Shown in pieces: positions 12,374 to 25,196 of a DNA stretch of 64,000 nt. The stretch is from Monomorium pharaonis (taxonomy: Eukaryota > Arthropoda > Insecta > Hymenoptera > Formicidae). Both the position numbers and the translations under genes were made by a program. The notes under the pieces are model-generated. The model was not told the DNA's origin, made no database searches, and saw nothing but the letters and a program-made list of their open reading frames with translations. Position 1 is the stretch's first letter, and every line of letters starts with the position of its first letter. The stretch is from the NCBI RefSeq assembly GCF_013373865.1, contig NC_050476.1:7662501-7726500 (forward strand). Reading direction: 5' to 3'.

Positions 12374-13581
12374 AAGTTTAATTATCAGTAGTAATTAAAG
12401 TTTTTTTTTGTTTTATAATAATAATATATTTAAAATATATATTTACCAGTATTTTATTTAATATTATATATTAAAGCAAATGTTTATTAATAACGTATTT
12501 CAGAATGGATGTTTGCCTTCGATATTTATGGCAGAGATTTTCAGTATTTTTAACTGATTAAATTAACTCGTCGATGTAATTAATCAAGAATTTAACGATG
12601 TTTCGTGTAATACGACTGTCGAAAATATACCGAAACGCACGCGAAGTGGATATTTGAACATCGTCGAGCATGGAGGGCGAAACGGTGTATCGGATATTTG
12701 GTGGCCGAGGGCGCGGGATTAACGTAGGGACGATGATAGCTAGACCGGCGGATTGTTCTCTACCCACGGGATATAATTGAATTTTAAACTTCCCCCCAAC
12801 TTTTCTCTTTTCGAATCGGTACGCATCTTTTTTGTATCTACCTATCGAAATTCCGTTGACTACTATAGAAAAATCGGTATCTTAATCACATTGTCATAAA
12901 ATTAATTTGTTCTTAATGTATCGCGCAATTATTTTCATTAATAACAATTTAATTAATCTCGAGCTCCAAGCTCAGTATTCTTAAATACAACGACGTGATT
13001 TATAATACCGCTGCTATTTATTATAATTACGAATTAATATTCATTTCGATTGTGCACATGGTCACGCGAGATGAGAACGCAAATTTATATTGCGACATAG
13101 GACTTGTATAATTCTTGTTACGGCTCCGTCTTTCTCTCTCCTTGCTTCTCATTTTCTCTCCTCTTGGTGAAGTTGAAAGAGAAGCAACTAAAACCCGTCG
13201 CTCTGATATACAGGGTGGACTGAGCGACATCATCTTGGCCTCGGTCTTCAGATGACACTTTATCTTCGAGGCGCAGCGCGGAAGTCTCCGGCGGTGCCCT
13301 AATCGCACGTGCTGGGTGTTTTTTTTTTTCCCCCGATTAACGTTTGCATCCGGAGAACGTGGCTAGTTTTCTGTAAAAGCTATGATGGGATCGTGAGATA
13401 GTAATTTTCCTCGGTCTATGTGTGCATGAGTTTGTTTCAAATAGACCTGGTGTTCTCTAGGGCCGTAGCGGTTGCCAATCAAAATTATATGCAGCTCATA
13501 TTTCAAATCACAAACTTACTATGCGTTTCGCATTTAATTTTTTTTCTTTTCTGAAATTAAGGAAAAAGATCCTCATGAAAA
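12374..13581. other. Spacer, no gene seen
   Basis: AT-rich to intermediate sequence. A 94-codon minus frame at 13027-13308 lacks splice context and homology and was not called. Confidence 0.5.
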
Positions 13582-13800
13582 TACACTGAGAAAAAAAATT
13601 GTTAACTCGACTAAATTTTTCTACTTAATTAAATTTCTTCAGTTTAAGTATTTATGAATTTAACTTAAACACATGAAATACTTGAGCTTCAATTTAAATA
13701 TTTATATATTTAACTAAAATATATAAATAGTTAAATTGCAAAAGTTTAATCAAGTTGAAAAATTTAGTCAAATCAACAGCTTCTTTTTCCTCCGGTGTAC
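13582..13800. mobile_element. MITE, family A (full-length copy, 219 bp)
   Basis: It starts TACACTGAGAAAAAAAATTG and ends TTCTTTTTCCTCCGGTGTAC, so the ends are inverted repeats with a TA flank. The interior carries AAATTTCTTCAGTTTAAGTA and TTAAATTGCAAAAGTTTAAT, shared with the copy at 60999-61208. There is no coding capacity. Confidence 0.9.
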
Positions 13801-15972
13801 AAATATGTCGAATCGTCGATATATTATTCTTGAAAGCGACACTTTATCCCTAACGTACCATCTTTCAAAAATCTCGTTATGCCGTGACATCTCGAATATA
13901 CTCGTCGATGTTATCACGAACTGGGATTAAGATGAGGCCTGACCGCAGGAGAGATTCTCGAGACCGCGCGCGAGGAGAGACGCGGACTGGAGAACCTCTG
14001 CGAAGAATGCGCCCTTCGAGCATGACTCGTATTTACTCGAGGTGGTTTCTCTGCCACTGCCATAGATTCTTAACTCACTGCGCCGGCCCTACGAGAGCCG
14101 TGCCGCGTACATGCACAATGTTCCCCGGCGCGCATTGCGCTAAGGGCAGCATAAAATTTCTATATTAACGCAACGCGGGGGAATCGCGCTGGCCGATGCG
14201 CTGCCTTCTCTTCGACGCGTTCCGGTGAACCGAGTTAATTACAAATTGGATTGCAATTAAGGCAAACCGCACGCCTGTGTAATCGATGCACCGTGTATAC
14301 GCGCGCCTGTATGTGCGTATGTGTGTGTGTGTGTGTATGTGCAACTGAGCGTGGACTACGGTTGCTACGCCGTAGGCTAAATAAACTTCCCGTTTAACAA
14401 CTGCACGAGACGATGACGACGATGCAGTCACGGGACCGTTGAATTTTTATATATATCTACAACCCAAGAATTCAGCTTCCAGCTGCAAATTTGCATAGCA
14501 GGTACATGCTTTCAAAAAGCACGGCTGAAAGTGCCTTGTACCTGTGGCTGCATCGGCCGCATTGAGTAATGTGGATTTTGCTTTAAAGATATTTGTTTAA
14601 ACGAAAGTATCGTACACGATCCTGGATTTTATCTCACGTCGAACTTTCCGCGTCGTATTTTTTCCAACCTCTTATGTTTTTACGCCAAAGATGATATCGG
14701 AGATTTTAAGCTGAAGATATTACAATTTGCGAGAAGGGTTGTAATTGAGAAAACGGCTTTGTATAAATTTTGCGGAATGCCAGCCGATCGTGGACGTATC
14801 GTGGTCGGCCGCCATAACTTGTAAATGGTCTGCTCGCTGGAATTCGCACCTTACCGCACTTCGGTCGTGAAACTTGTTCTCCTCCTAGAGCGATGAACTT
14901 TGTATCTATAGGCCGTGGGGTATCGGACGCTCCGCGTAACTATCTCTATTACTTAGTGGTCCCGATTCGATACGCGAATACCCTTCGGAATCCTCCCGAT
15001 AAGCTGCCGACATTTAATGAAATATACACTCCGTAATAGAGTATCTCGGCCGAGTGGCGGTTTAACGCCTTCGAAAATATTTATACGGAAGTGTACTACG
15101 AATCGTGACTGCAAATGTCATGCAAATGCTATTCTAGAGTCACGGTTTCAATAATACAGATACGATATTAATAACTCTGAAAATCACAAATAAAAGCGTA
15201 GATCATAATATTTTGCCATGTCAAACAAAAACACTCAATCGTTCATATTACTATTCGCTATATATAATTTTTCACTAATTTAACCCTTCAAACTTTTCTA
15301 TTCTTTCCAACATTGATTAATTGACTCAATTTTATTACGTCATTTTAAAATTTGTTAAAGAAAAGTATGTTTTTGTATAAAATTTTGTTCTGTTTTCTTG
15401 TCATCGCGGAACAATGTTAGCGAAACAAGTTGTACAGAAACCGCTCTCTCGTTTCTTTAGCGCATCTCGCCGGCCGGGAATTCTCGCGGAGTATCCCAGG
15501 AGGAAGCTAAACGTTCCTTGGTGCGCGGAAAGCATCGCGTCGTATCGCATCGCCAGGCGATCCTTGCATTACGTTTATTGCTCGGCTCTCGGAGGCCGAG
15601 TTCTCGGTACCCGGCGTCGTTTCTAAGCGCATTTGCAACTGAGCTCGTTGCGCTTCGTCTCGGGATTCTCAAGGTTGACCGACAAACGGAGCTCGTTCGC
15701 GGCGTTCTCTCCATTTCTCCGCGTATATTGCATAGCGACATTAAGCCGGCAATGATGGAAACTGGAGCACGTTTCTTGGGAAAGTTGTACAGAAGCATTA
15801 GCTTCCTCGGATGACGATTTGCAGCGAATATTAGTCCGAGTAATGCGCCGTTTATGATTTAATGAGAAACGGAAGCAGCACACAAAAGAGAGTTTTTTAT
15901 TTTGTTTATTTTATTTTTGTAAACAACATCGCATTATAGTAATATTGCCAATTTTAACTTGGCGTTGACATA
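13801..15972. other. Spacer with GT run and imperfect hairpin
   Basis: A GT microsatellite lies at about 14320-14336. Around 14499-14543 an AGGTACATGC stretch is repeated in inverted form (GCCTTGTACCT), forming an imperfect hairpin. The CpG-rich patch at 15460-15880 has open frames on both strands but no recognised protein. Confidence 0.45.
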
Positions 15973-16004
15973 CTTTTTATTTTTATTTTTATTTTTATTT
16001 TTTT
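15973..16004. repeat. TTTTTA microsatellite
   Basis: About five tandem TTTTTA units ending in a T-run. Confidence 0.95.
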
Positions 16005-18928
16005 GATAAAATTGAATTTTCACAAAATACAAAAGTTTGCAGAATTATTATATTTACATAGAATATAATATATTATAAATCTTTATAATGAGATGACTTA
16101 TACCTAATATGAGATATATCTAATTCTTTGATGAATACGAAATTGAAAAATGAGGGTCAGATTTAAAATAGGAAACATTTCTGAAACTAACAAAAATATA
16201 TGAAATATTTTTCATTATTTATGTAAGTATAGTAAAGATTTTTAAAAAAGATAGCACTTGGGCCAAGTTGATATACATATATATCCAATGTGGCCCAGCT
16301 ATGTATTTTCCTCTTTTTCGTAAATATTTTTAAAAAAATGCGAAATAATAAAATCAACTGGTTTAATTAAGCATTTATTAACATACTCGTGAAAAAAATT
16401 ACACATACAGCTATTCATTAAATTATGAAACTGTGTTTATTTACTACAAAGGGCGTTATTTTTATCAGTCAAAAAGCTTCAACTAACTAGAGGAAGACAA
16501 GAAATACTAATTAAAAATTAAATGTTAAATAAAGAAACAGAATCTTAACTTTCTTGTATATCAATAAAATATATTATATTTTTAGTAGTGTTCCTGGCCA
16601 TAATGGCTTCACAATACAAAGAGCTTTCTTTTTTTAATTATAAACAAGATGTTTTAATTAAAGCCTAAAATAAATACAGTGTTGCATAAATAAAGAGCTA
16701 CGATAAAATTGTGGATATTTATAATTGTTACATGATAGTTACATAAAGCAAAAACTTACCTCTGAAATTTTAGATTCAGAAGAACACAATTTGAATAAAG
16801 TGTGATTACAAGCCGTAGGGAAAGGAAATATTGAGCAATTAACTAGCATAAATACATCATATCGACTTCCTGAGCGATATATTAGCGTTATTTGTGAAAT
16901 TCTTTGTGATACTATTTGAAAATGGGATGTAAGTCAAATTGGATACATGGCCATTATTGAATACCGGTACTTTATATCGTTTTTCAAAAATATTTTTCCA
17001 AAATTTTCTAGACAACAGATCTCTTGTAAAAGATATTTAAACGTGTCTATTTTGTTTTATCCTTTGTCTTGCATCGTTATTTAAATTTTGATATATCTAA
17101 AAAGATGTATACATGTATTTGATTTATTTTCTCTTTATTTCACAGTAAATTATGTTAACTAGCGTATTCAGTTGATGATGGCTCTCGTGATTTTAGCTAT
17201 GTAAATGCTATCGAGCGACAGGTATCCTGTGCGACGTTTAATTGGTGGAGTGCTTATTGCCCCCCGGGAAAATAAACATCGGAGCGCGCGGGCGTATATC
17301 GAGTGTCTCGATCATGAATGCATCACTCTCGAGGATTCTCACGACGGCTATCATGGCAACGTACTTATCTTTACGATCGCTGATGACACGTGCTACGTGT
17401 TGCGCGAATGGTTTCCACGTAAAAAATTATTACTCATTTCAACGGCAATCATCAACAGTATATTGTGCACCGGCAAATGACAGAAAATTATCCGCGAAAG
17501 GAAATCCTTTCTGGAAAGGATCGGCACGGCATCTCTGCGGTGTCGCCTTTGCCTTCGAGCATGAAAGGCATCGTTAAATCCGCTTATTCAACAACCCGAT
17601 GAGTTTAAGTTTCCTTATCTAATCGTGCGCGCTGACACACGCCGTTTTTGTAAACCGATATTATTGTTATTACATAATCCGTCTGTAAAATATCCAAAAT
17701 ATATTTCGTGCCGTTCGCACTCCGCTATTAAGCAAAAATTGATCGGCCATTAAATTCGACTTTTTTTTTTCATCGCGGATCCGATATAAAGTAATTAAGT
17801 TGATTAATGTTGAAGTTAAGTCTCTTCTCTCTCCAGCCTTTCTTCAGGCTGGATCTAAAGGCCGCCAGGCCAAATCGAAAGTATTTCCTGGTATGTAGAA
17901 AAAGATGTTCGACAAGCTACCCCCCCCCGGAGGCCTTTTATATTTTTATACAATTGAGAACATTATAGCGTATCACGGGAACTATGAAGTCTATCAGCTG
18001 TCGTGACTCGCCACATTATTCGCCCGGCCGGCTTTCCACCTGCATGCCACAATTACCTTGACTAACCAATTTTTCGTTCCTTTTGTACATAATCATCTCC
18101 GCTGTAATCTCGGAACGTCGACTTTGTCATTACTGTACTGTTTAGAGATATACTAATATTAACATCTGCGGCATCGCGTGTTTCTGCGGACAGAAATATT
18201 TTTTTACTAAAAACTACATCCACATACAAAGTTCGATACGTGGTTGTAAAATTTTTATAAAGATTTAAATGGAGATCCAAATATATTGCAGCGTGTTAAA
18301 AATAACAGGGTGCAAGAGAACAAGTTGTTAAAAAGAAAACAGTTGTTTTTCCAATCAAAATGACAGGATATCGAATATCAGAAGTTGGTACACTGAGTAA
18401 TGCAAACTTAAATTCGCAATACACTTTAATTTGGTAACATTTGTGTCAATAGAAACGTGACAATTTTTTAAGTTCGCACGGCTATATTTGCCACGGATAA
18501 GAAATTTTTGCGATTAGCGAGTTGGACGATTATTATTTACATGTTAAAAGTGAAATGTGGGTGGTCCTGATCGTGGAGCTTTATTTTTCTCACGCGCCGT
18601 TCGGCGGAACTTGCAATTATTTTTCTCATTTTCCGCTTATTGGTAGAGAGCGGTATCGCCAGTAATTGTTTCATCACGGATCGCTGGAAGCGCGTGTAAT
18701 CATCGAGGCGCGAATTTCTCAAGGAACGCAGCGAAACACGAACGAACGAGGCGATGAACTTCCGACGAACCAGACCTTGCTACAGTTATTGTTCGTTGCA
18801 CGTGCATTTCTTTAAAACTGCATTATTTTTATCAAAGATCGGAATATTTTAGGGAAAAAAAAGAGTGAGGAGGATTGTAAAAAAAAATTAATTAATGGGT
18901 AAATTAAACTGAATTTTTATTTGACTTA
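16005..18928. other. AT-rich spacer with two weak coding candidates
   Basis: On the minus strand, about 60 open codons end at a strong donor, TCAGAG/GTAAGT (exon end 16760), but with an uncertain acceptor. On the plus strand, an ATG-initiated 91-codon frame lies at 17205-17480. Neither resembles a family I know, so neither is called as a gene. Confidence 0.4.
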
Positions 18929-19418
18929 ATTGTTATCAAATTCATGTCGAAAATAAAAATGTTAAATCTCAAGTAATAATTTAATATAAAAAAAATCTAT
19001 TAAACTTTTGTACTTATACTTAACGAGTGTATTATAGATTTTATTGTTGGCTAATGAGTATCGCACGAAATCTTAATTGTTATCTCAATTGATATCAAAC
19101 TTAAGTCGAAAATTAAAATGTTAAAGAGAATAATTTTAAGTAATAATTTGATATAGAAAGAAATCTATTAAACTTTTGTATCTATAAACAAGTGTATTAG
19201 AGATTTTATTGTTGGCTAATGAGTATCGCACAAAATCTTAATTGTTATCTCAATTGTTATCAAACTTATGTCGAAAATTAAAATGTTAAGGAGAATAATT
19301 TCAAGTAATAATTTGATATAGAAAAAAATCTATTAAACTTTTGTATCTACAAACGAGTGTATTAGAGATTTTATTGTTGGCTAATGAGTGCCGCATGAAA
19401 TCTCAGTTACTTGACATT
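18929..19418. repeat. Three-copy tandem repeat, unit about 160-165 bp
   Basis: Three head-to-tail units begin near 18929, 19088 and 19253. Each contains TCGAAAAT(A)AAAATGTTAA, TCTATTAAACTTTTGTA and AGATTTTATTGTTGGCTAAT. Units 2 and 3 are closer to each other than to unit 1. This resembles a minisatellite or a small satellite seed. Confidence 0.95.
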
Positions 19419-20901
19419 GGCACAATTTTTATGACAAATATGTTTTATACACATATGAGGGAATAATTATTCATTAGACTCGCGAGCTTTTTTATCGCGG
19501 TATCGACGAATTGTTTCAGTTCACTTCCTGCGCCGCGAGTCTCACGATCGCGGCGTTCGATTTCTTGCGGCGCTGCTCCTTGCGGATCTTCTCCTCGAAT
19601 CCAATTCAGGCATCTTCTAGCGAGAGAAGAGTGCGGTATCCTCACCGCGCGGCGCAGGCGAAGATTTTTTCTCAAGGATAATAGAACCCGTCCTCTCTCG
19701 TTTTCTGCCGCATCACCGTGTATAAGCGTAGCGCGTCTCTCTCTCCTTCTGCCTCTCCTTCTCGCGCGAGCGAGCGCGCACTACCTTGTAATAGCGCTTT
19801 AATGCTTCACGGTCCTGGTGGGCCCTACGGGGCCTCTTTTTATTCCGCCGTCGGTTTTCCTGCCTCCGTTAACGACGCTAACTTTTCTCGCTGCGCGCCG
19901 CGGAAGTACGATCAGAAGAAAGTTTTCAACCGCGACGACCGGAAAATTACACGACCCGCTCCGATTTTCAGTGGGATGAAAGATAGCTAGTATCTCTTAA
20001 TGCATAGACAGTAATTTTTAGACAAAATGCCGAATTAAATAGTTATAATATTAATTTTTTTTAATCTTGTAACGAATCCTAAATGAAAAAAAAAGTACGT
20101 ATTTTTCTCTGTTTTACTGAGATAATATTTTTGAAAATAAAAAGTGTAAAAAGTGAAGTGCGAAAAACACCGTATTACCTTACAGAATTTACGGAAGTTG
20201 GTGTTTTGGTAGAGATCTGCTCTCGTTCACCTTATTTCAGACATTTTCGCCTGGCTTAATGATACAATATTTTTGTATATCGATGCGATGCCCTGGGAGA
20301 TTAAATTAAAGCGTTTAATGTATAAATTACCTAATTTGCCTTAATCTCGTGACTGAGATCGTGCACCGCAGTGCAACAAATTACCAGTTATCGAACGCTG
20401 TAGATTATACAGCGCAGCTTCTCGAATTACTGATGTGCACACAAAATTCTTTTTACCATACGCTCGGTTTGCTTTCGTTCCTGCGTTAATGATCCAACTT
20501 CTCGCTGCTCGAAGAAGTAAGATGATGGCCAATTAAGAAAGTTAAATGAGTTCTTCTCTGTGCGGATCTACCTGTGCCATAAATTCCACCGCGGAAATTT
20601 GCTATAATAAAACAATGAAGCTGCTTATCACATGAGATAAAAATGTTTACGCTATAATACTAAAAATATTTTGTTTCTTAATAATATAACAATACAGTAA
20701 TTAATATAGTTTTATATTGCAACATTAATTTTTTTCTTAATTTTTTATCACTTATTCAATGTACTTATTTAGAAACATGATGAAATGTCGATTTCTTGAT
20801 TACACGAGGATAAATCAGTATCTATAATGCGTTATATCCGAAGTGCGTCTATATCCGGTGCGTTTGATGTACGAGAGTTACCACAGCTCTTTTATTAATA
20901 G
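19419..20901. other. Spacer with CpG-rich patch
   Basis: CpG-rich sequence at 19470-19960, with overlapping open frames on the minus strand (19445-19675). One frame begins after a pyrimidine-rich CGCTAG acceptor. No recognised protein. Confidence 0.4.
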
Positions 20902-20994
20902 AAAAGGTCGGAGTTGTTTGAAGAGTTTCAAACGATGAAAGGTACTCGAAACGTTACAGCTGCGCAAACAGCATCAGGTGAAGTTGCTCAGGAT
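20902..20994 (+). CDS. Candidate coding exon, 31 codons, unidentified gene
   Basis: An acceptor (CTCTTTTATTAATAG, ending 20901) and a donor (CAGGAT/GTACGT) bound 93 bases that are open in phase 0 at both ends. The translation is hydrophilic and includes LFEEFQTMKGTRNVTAAQTA. The surroundings are AT-rich, so an open frame here is less expected than in the CpG islands. It could belong to a plus-strand gene with small, widely spaced exons (see 31282 and 32542). I cannot name the family, and chance remains possible. Confidence 0.3.
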
Positions 20995-21184
20995 GTACGT
21001 AGCTTTTTTTTTCTAGTTACGCATGTTTGTACATTTTTCTTGATGCATGTACGATTTGAAAATCTATTTTCCTTGTTGATGAGCCACATTGTAACATTTT
21101 CAACACATTAAAATCAATATTCACAGTAGCTTTCAATCTTTTAGCAAACCTAAAGTTTTATCTATCTATATATTGTCTTCATAC

Positions 21185-21619
21185 ACAGAAAAAAATATTA
21201 TTCTAACAGTTTTTTTAGTTTCAAAACAGAAATCTTAAAATGAGATTATATCGCGTTAAATCAAAAAGATTTACTTGAATAAAGATTTATTTTAAAATTT
21301 CATATGGTTTAATCAAGAAAATGATGTTCTTCTTATTTAAGAATAATTTTCTTGAATGGAAAGGAAAAAATGTTGGATAGAAAATATGTTTAAATCGGAG
21401 ATTATAATTTTCTTAGAATAAAATTATCAAATCAATTATATTATATTCTTGAAATAACACTTATAGTATTGAAATAAACTTATAATATTGTAAAATTCAA
21501 GATTTTCAAATTCTTCTAAGAAGATTATATTTGAAGATTGTTGCTTGTACATATATGAAACGATGATGGCGTTAATTTGAATACAGAAGTTTCAATTTAA
21601 GAGTAATTGTTTTTTCTGT
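21185..21619 (+). mobile_element. Interspersed repeat, longer copy of the 6192 element
   Basis: About 435 bp beginning ACAGAAAAAAATATTATTCT and ending AGTAATTGTTTTTTCTGT, so the tips form a short imperfect inverted repeat. The interior matches 6192-6575 in the opposite orientation. No coding frame. It is probably a non-autonomous DNA element, and its tip resembles the ACACnGAGAAAA ends of other MITEs here. Confidence 0.85.
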
Positions 21620-23253
21620 ATATTTTCCAATAACTATTTAAGGCTAAATTAATTTAAAATGACAATTGGTTTTATTATTTTTTCTCTTTCATTAATTTTG
21701 AAGATCTTTTCTTTCCTTTTTATATTTGCACATCTCGTTCTAATATTTATTCTTCGTCTGGTATGTGTTAGCCTGCTCTGTTAGAAATATTTTATTTTAT
21801 TTATTCTTGTTACATTATTGCTCAATGATGAAACGACGCAAATTGAATCGCGCTATATAAGCGAGACGTAACAGCTGCTTAAGGCTTCTTCGAGGCGAGG
21901 ATGATTTGCGTCTCAGGCCCGTACAGTTTCAAGTTCAAATGCACTCCCTGCCTAGCATAAGAACACCGGTGTTAGCAATTAAGGGCACTCGATAATGATG
22001 GAACTGTACAGAACCGGGAACTCTAAGCTGCTTAGAGCCGGCAGCGAATCTGTCACTGTCAGTCGTCACCTATTCACCGACGCGGCCGCATCCACTTGCC
22101 GATGGAATAAAACATTTTAGCCGTAGTGCGATTAAAGTCACATTTCCCCCACTCGCTTTGAACGAATTTTCGCGAAATTCGGAAATACCCAGCGAATAAC
22201 AATGATAATAATGATATAATAGTAATAAATTCGTCATCGCATATGACATGTATGATATGAATGTCTTGCAGCATGTTTTTTAGCATTTTTTTTTTTAGAA
22301 AAATATGAACATATATTCAGAGAAACGTATGAACATCTGTGGCGATCAATTAGTACTTTAGTTATTCTATAAATATTTAAATTTGACATATAACAAGACA
22401 GTTTGACACTAAATATTTTAGAACCGTGAAATCCTTTTTGAATTTAATTTAATTAATTATATCATTCATATTAATCATCTTAATGGATCTTGCATTGTAT
22501 TAATATAACATATATGCATAAAGCAATAAAGCACATTGTCAGAGACATCAGATAAAATTTATAATTCTTCTCATATAAAGCAGATAATAAGAAAAGAGAG
22601 ATTAAATCTTGTTTTCTTTTTATAAAGTATATAATCGGATATAGGAACAATGTGTGTTACAAATTTTTCACAATATTAAGTTTTTATTATTTACGTGACA
22701 AATTTGTTGAAAATTTTATCGTAACTTGATCAATCTTCCTCAGTCGATGGTGTCTGTAGAATAAATTCACCTTGAGCACGTCGCAAATGTTACCGTTTCA
22801 CTTTTTTCCTCGCGTCTTTTCTCCTCTCATTTTCTCCCATTCGTATCTGTCGAGGACTCTCCTTTTCAAGTGTAGAGCGGAGCACGTGTGAAATTCTCAG
22901 CATCGTTGCCAGTCGATACGCCGGATTTTCGAGGGTAAAAAAAAAAACTCGTATCTCATCGCGGGGACAAATCTAAAAGCACTATATATACACACGGGAT
23001 TGCGCGTCTGAAAAAAAGCGGGATAGTTTTTTCTCAATGTACTCCCCAATCTTGTCTTTCAAAGCGCAAACATTTTTTTCTGTATTTGCTTCTTTTCTGA
23101 CTGCCTACTTTCCGAATTATTTAAATTAACGTAAATTGTACGTATTGTAAAAGAGAATTTTATTTAGAAAAAATGTACTTTAAATTAAGATGGGTATTTT
23201 TCATCTTTTGCAATTTAAACTTTTGGTCTTTTTGCAATTATTTTTTCAACAAT
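21620..23253. other. Spacer, no gene seen
   Basis: AT-rich with a short GC-richer patch at 21880-22160. On the minus strand, an ATG frame of 37 codons (about 22894-22784) ends at a donor-like AAACG/GTAACA. This is too short to call. Confidence 0.5.
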
Positions 23254-23480
23254 GCACTGACAGAAACGACTGCTTAATTCAAATAAATATTTATTCGGAT
23301 AGCATTAATAATATATTTTATAGAAAATGAATAATATTTATTTTAAATAAGAAATATTTTCTGAATTATAGAAAGCATTACTTGTTTTAAATAAGTACTA
23401 TTGATTTTCTATAAAAATGTTATTGGTACTATTCAAATAAATATTTATTTGAGTTAAGTATTCGTTTCTAGCAGTGTACT
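23254..23480. mobile_element. MITE, family B
   Basis: The tips GCACTGACAGAAACGA and TCGTTTCTAGCAGTGT are inverted repeats that continue inward through AAATAAATATTTATT. The interior carries TATTGATTTTCTATAAAA, shared with the copy at 27838-28025. Non-coding. Confidence 0.85.
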
Positions 23481-23868
23481 ATCCTTATAGAAAGGATTTC
23501 TGATACCAAGACAAAAAAATATTCTTGACATACTTAATCTTATTACATTCTCTTGTAGTATAAAAATAAAACAAGTTTAAGATTAAATCAGAAATTTTTA
23601 TCTTCAGGTCAGTTTATTTTTAAATCTAGAATATCATAAGATTGTCACAAACTTACTAAATCATTCTAAGAAAATGAATAAGATAGCATCCAAAGTTATT
23701 TTATTCCAGATTTAAAAACTTTGCATTTAAGATTAAAATATTCCTTCTTTAATAATAAACATGATTGGCATTATATCGATTCTATTTTATGATAGATCTA
23801 AGAGTAATATATAGCATTAGGTCCAGAAATCTTTTCTGTGGGCGTGAAAACCGAAAAAATATGAATAG

Positions 23869-24171
23869 TACACGGACAGAATTTTCTTTTAAAAATTACC
23901 CTGAAAATCGTGGTAATTGTAGGACAACGTAAACCTTGAAGAATTTTACTATACTTTTGACAAGATTTACTAAAATTTTAATAAAATCTGGCAAAATTTT
24001 GTAAATTTTACTATACTTCTAACAAAATTTACTAAAATTTTGCCAAATTTTATTAAAATTTTATTAAATTTTATTAAAAGTATGGTAAAATTCTTCAAGA
24101 TTTACGTTGTCTCACAATTACCACGATTTTCAGGATAATTTTTAAGATAAGAGAAAATTCTCTTCGTGTAT
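23869..24171. mobile_element. Long-hairpin MITE, family C (about 300 bp)
   Basis: The two halves are inverted copies. The left arm has GAAAATCGTGGTAATTGTAG and ACAACGTAAACCTTGAAGAA; the right arm has CTTCAAGATTTACGTTGTCT and CACAATTACCACGATTTTCA. The tips are TACACGGACAGAATTTTC and GAAAATTCTCTTCGTGTA. The centre holds several TTTACTAAAATTTT-like repeats. Transcripts could fold into a long stem. A second, shorter copy lies at 59928-60103. Confidence 0.9.
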
Positions 24172-25120
24172 ATAATTAAACTTTGAAAAAAAAAATAAAT
24201 ATTTCAACATCGCTTATCATCATCGTCTCACGACGATTCCGTTCTTGCAAATTCTGGCACATTTCATATTCTAAGGAGTTTCCGGTCGTCGTCGAGAATC
24301 CAGCATCTTCGTGTAATACTCGCTGTTCCGCGGGGGCGAGTACATACATCCTCGCGAGGAACAAGGAAGAGGACGGAATCGTCGAGTAAGCGATTCGACG
24401 TCGGCGTCATTACGGCCGCGTTGCATAACGTGTCATTGACCACGCTCGCTGGATTACTCACGGCTCTTCCTCGTGACCTTGGATCGCAATCGAGCCTTCG
24501 ACGCGTACCCCTTTGTAGACCGGCCGATCTTGGGACCCGGTTGTTGAGTAATCATCGACGACGGCGATGGAAGGCGCGGGGAGGGCAATGCACCTGGTCC
24601 CAGCGAGCCGGTTGCGGGCGAACGAACCATTTGGAGAACAATGGCGCGCTAATAAACAATCCCAACTGGACCTTTATACTTTCGTAGAAAGTAATGAGGA
24701 TATGACGGTGGTTCGTCGAAACGGAGAGATAAATCTCCAGCGCCGAGAGTTGCGGGCACGATATCGCGTGTTCGGATGCATTCAGGTTTGCGGCTGCAAC
24801 CGTGGAATGCGGCGCGACTCATATAGGAGACGGTACAATGGCACGGTGATATTCCGCGGTCGCGTTTCCGATTTTTTTCCCCCCTTCTCTAACGCGCCTC
24901 CGGATTTATGCGGAGCCGGCGCGTTTAGATTTATAATATAATCTCGCAGGCAGCGATGAATGCCGATGCGCAGGTGGCTGTTGCCTGGCAGTGACGCGAC
25001 GCGCGATAATTTCTGCATACAGCTGTAGGGATAATATATCTTGTGACGTGTTTTTCTACGAGTAACGATCCTCGGGATAAAATCTTGATGAGGTTACGAA
25101 TTAATAATAGATAATATAAA
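24172..25120. other. CpG-rich spacer
   Basis: GC-rich from about 24380 to 24950, with overlapping open frames on both strands and no recognised protein or strong splice pair. Possibly a regulatory island. Confidence 0.4.
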
Positions 25121-25196
25121 TAGCATAAATTCTTGACAAAATTTCAATTTAGTTGAAAAATTTGATCAAATCAACAATATTTTTTTCTCCGTGTAG
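25121..25196. mobile_element. MITE, family A fragment (right end only)
   Basis: The stretch from TAGCATAAATTCTTGAC through TTTGATCAAATCAACAAT to TTTTTTTCTCCGTGTAGA matches the right-hand third of family A. The left part is missing. Confidence 0.75.

Noticed and set aside
15414..15880. Plus-strand ATG frame with a basic, mitochondrial-presequence-like start
   Set aside because: Overlaps longer open frames on the other strand and has no recognisable mature domain.
16760..16950. Minus-strand open block ending at a strong donor (TCAGAG/GTAAGT)
   Set aside because: Only about 60 codons, no convincing acceptor, and an apparent longer frame fails because the two halves are in different frames.
17205..17480. 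ATG-initiated 91-codon plus-strand frame
   Set aside because: It follows a fair acceptor at 17145, but every frame right after that acceptor stops. It has no recognised domain and lies in a GC-richer patch where such frames are common.
19445..19675. Minus-strand frames including a lysine/arginine-rich run
   Set aside because: Two overlapping frames are equally open. No ATG with context and no homology.
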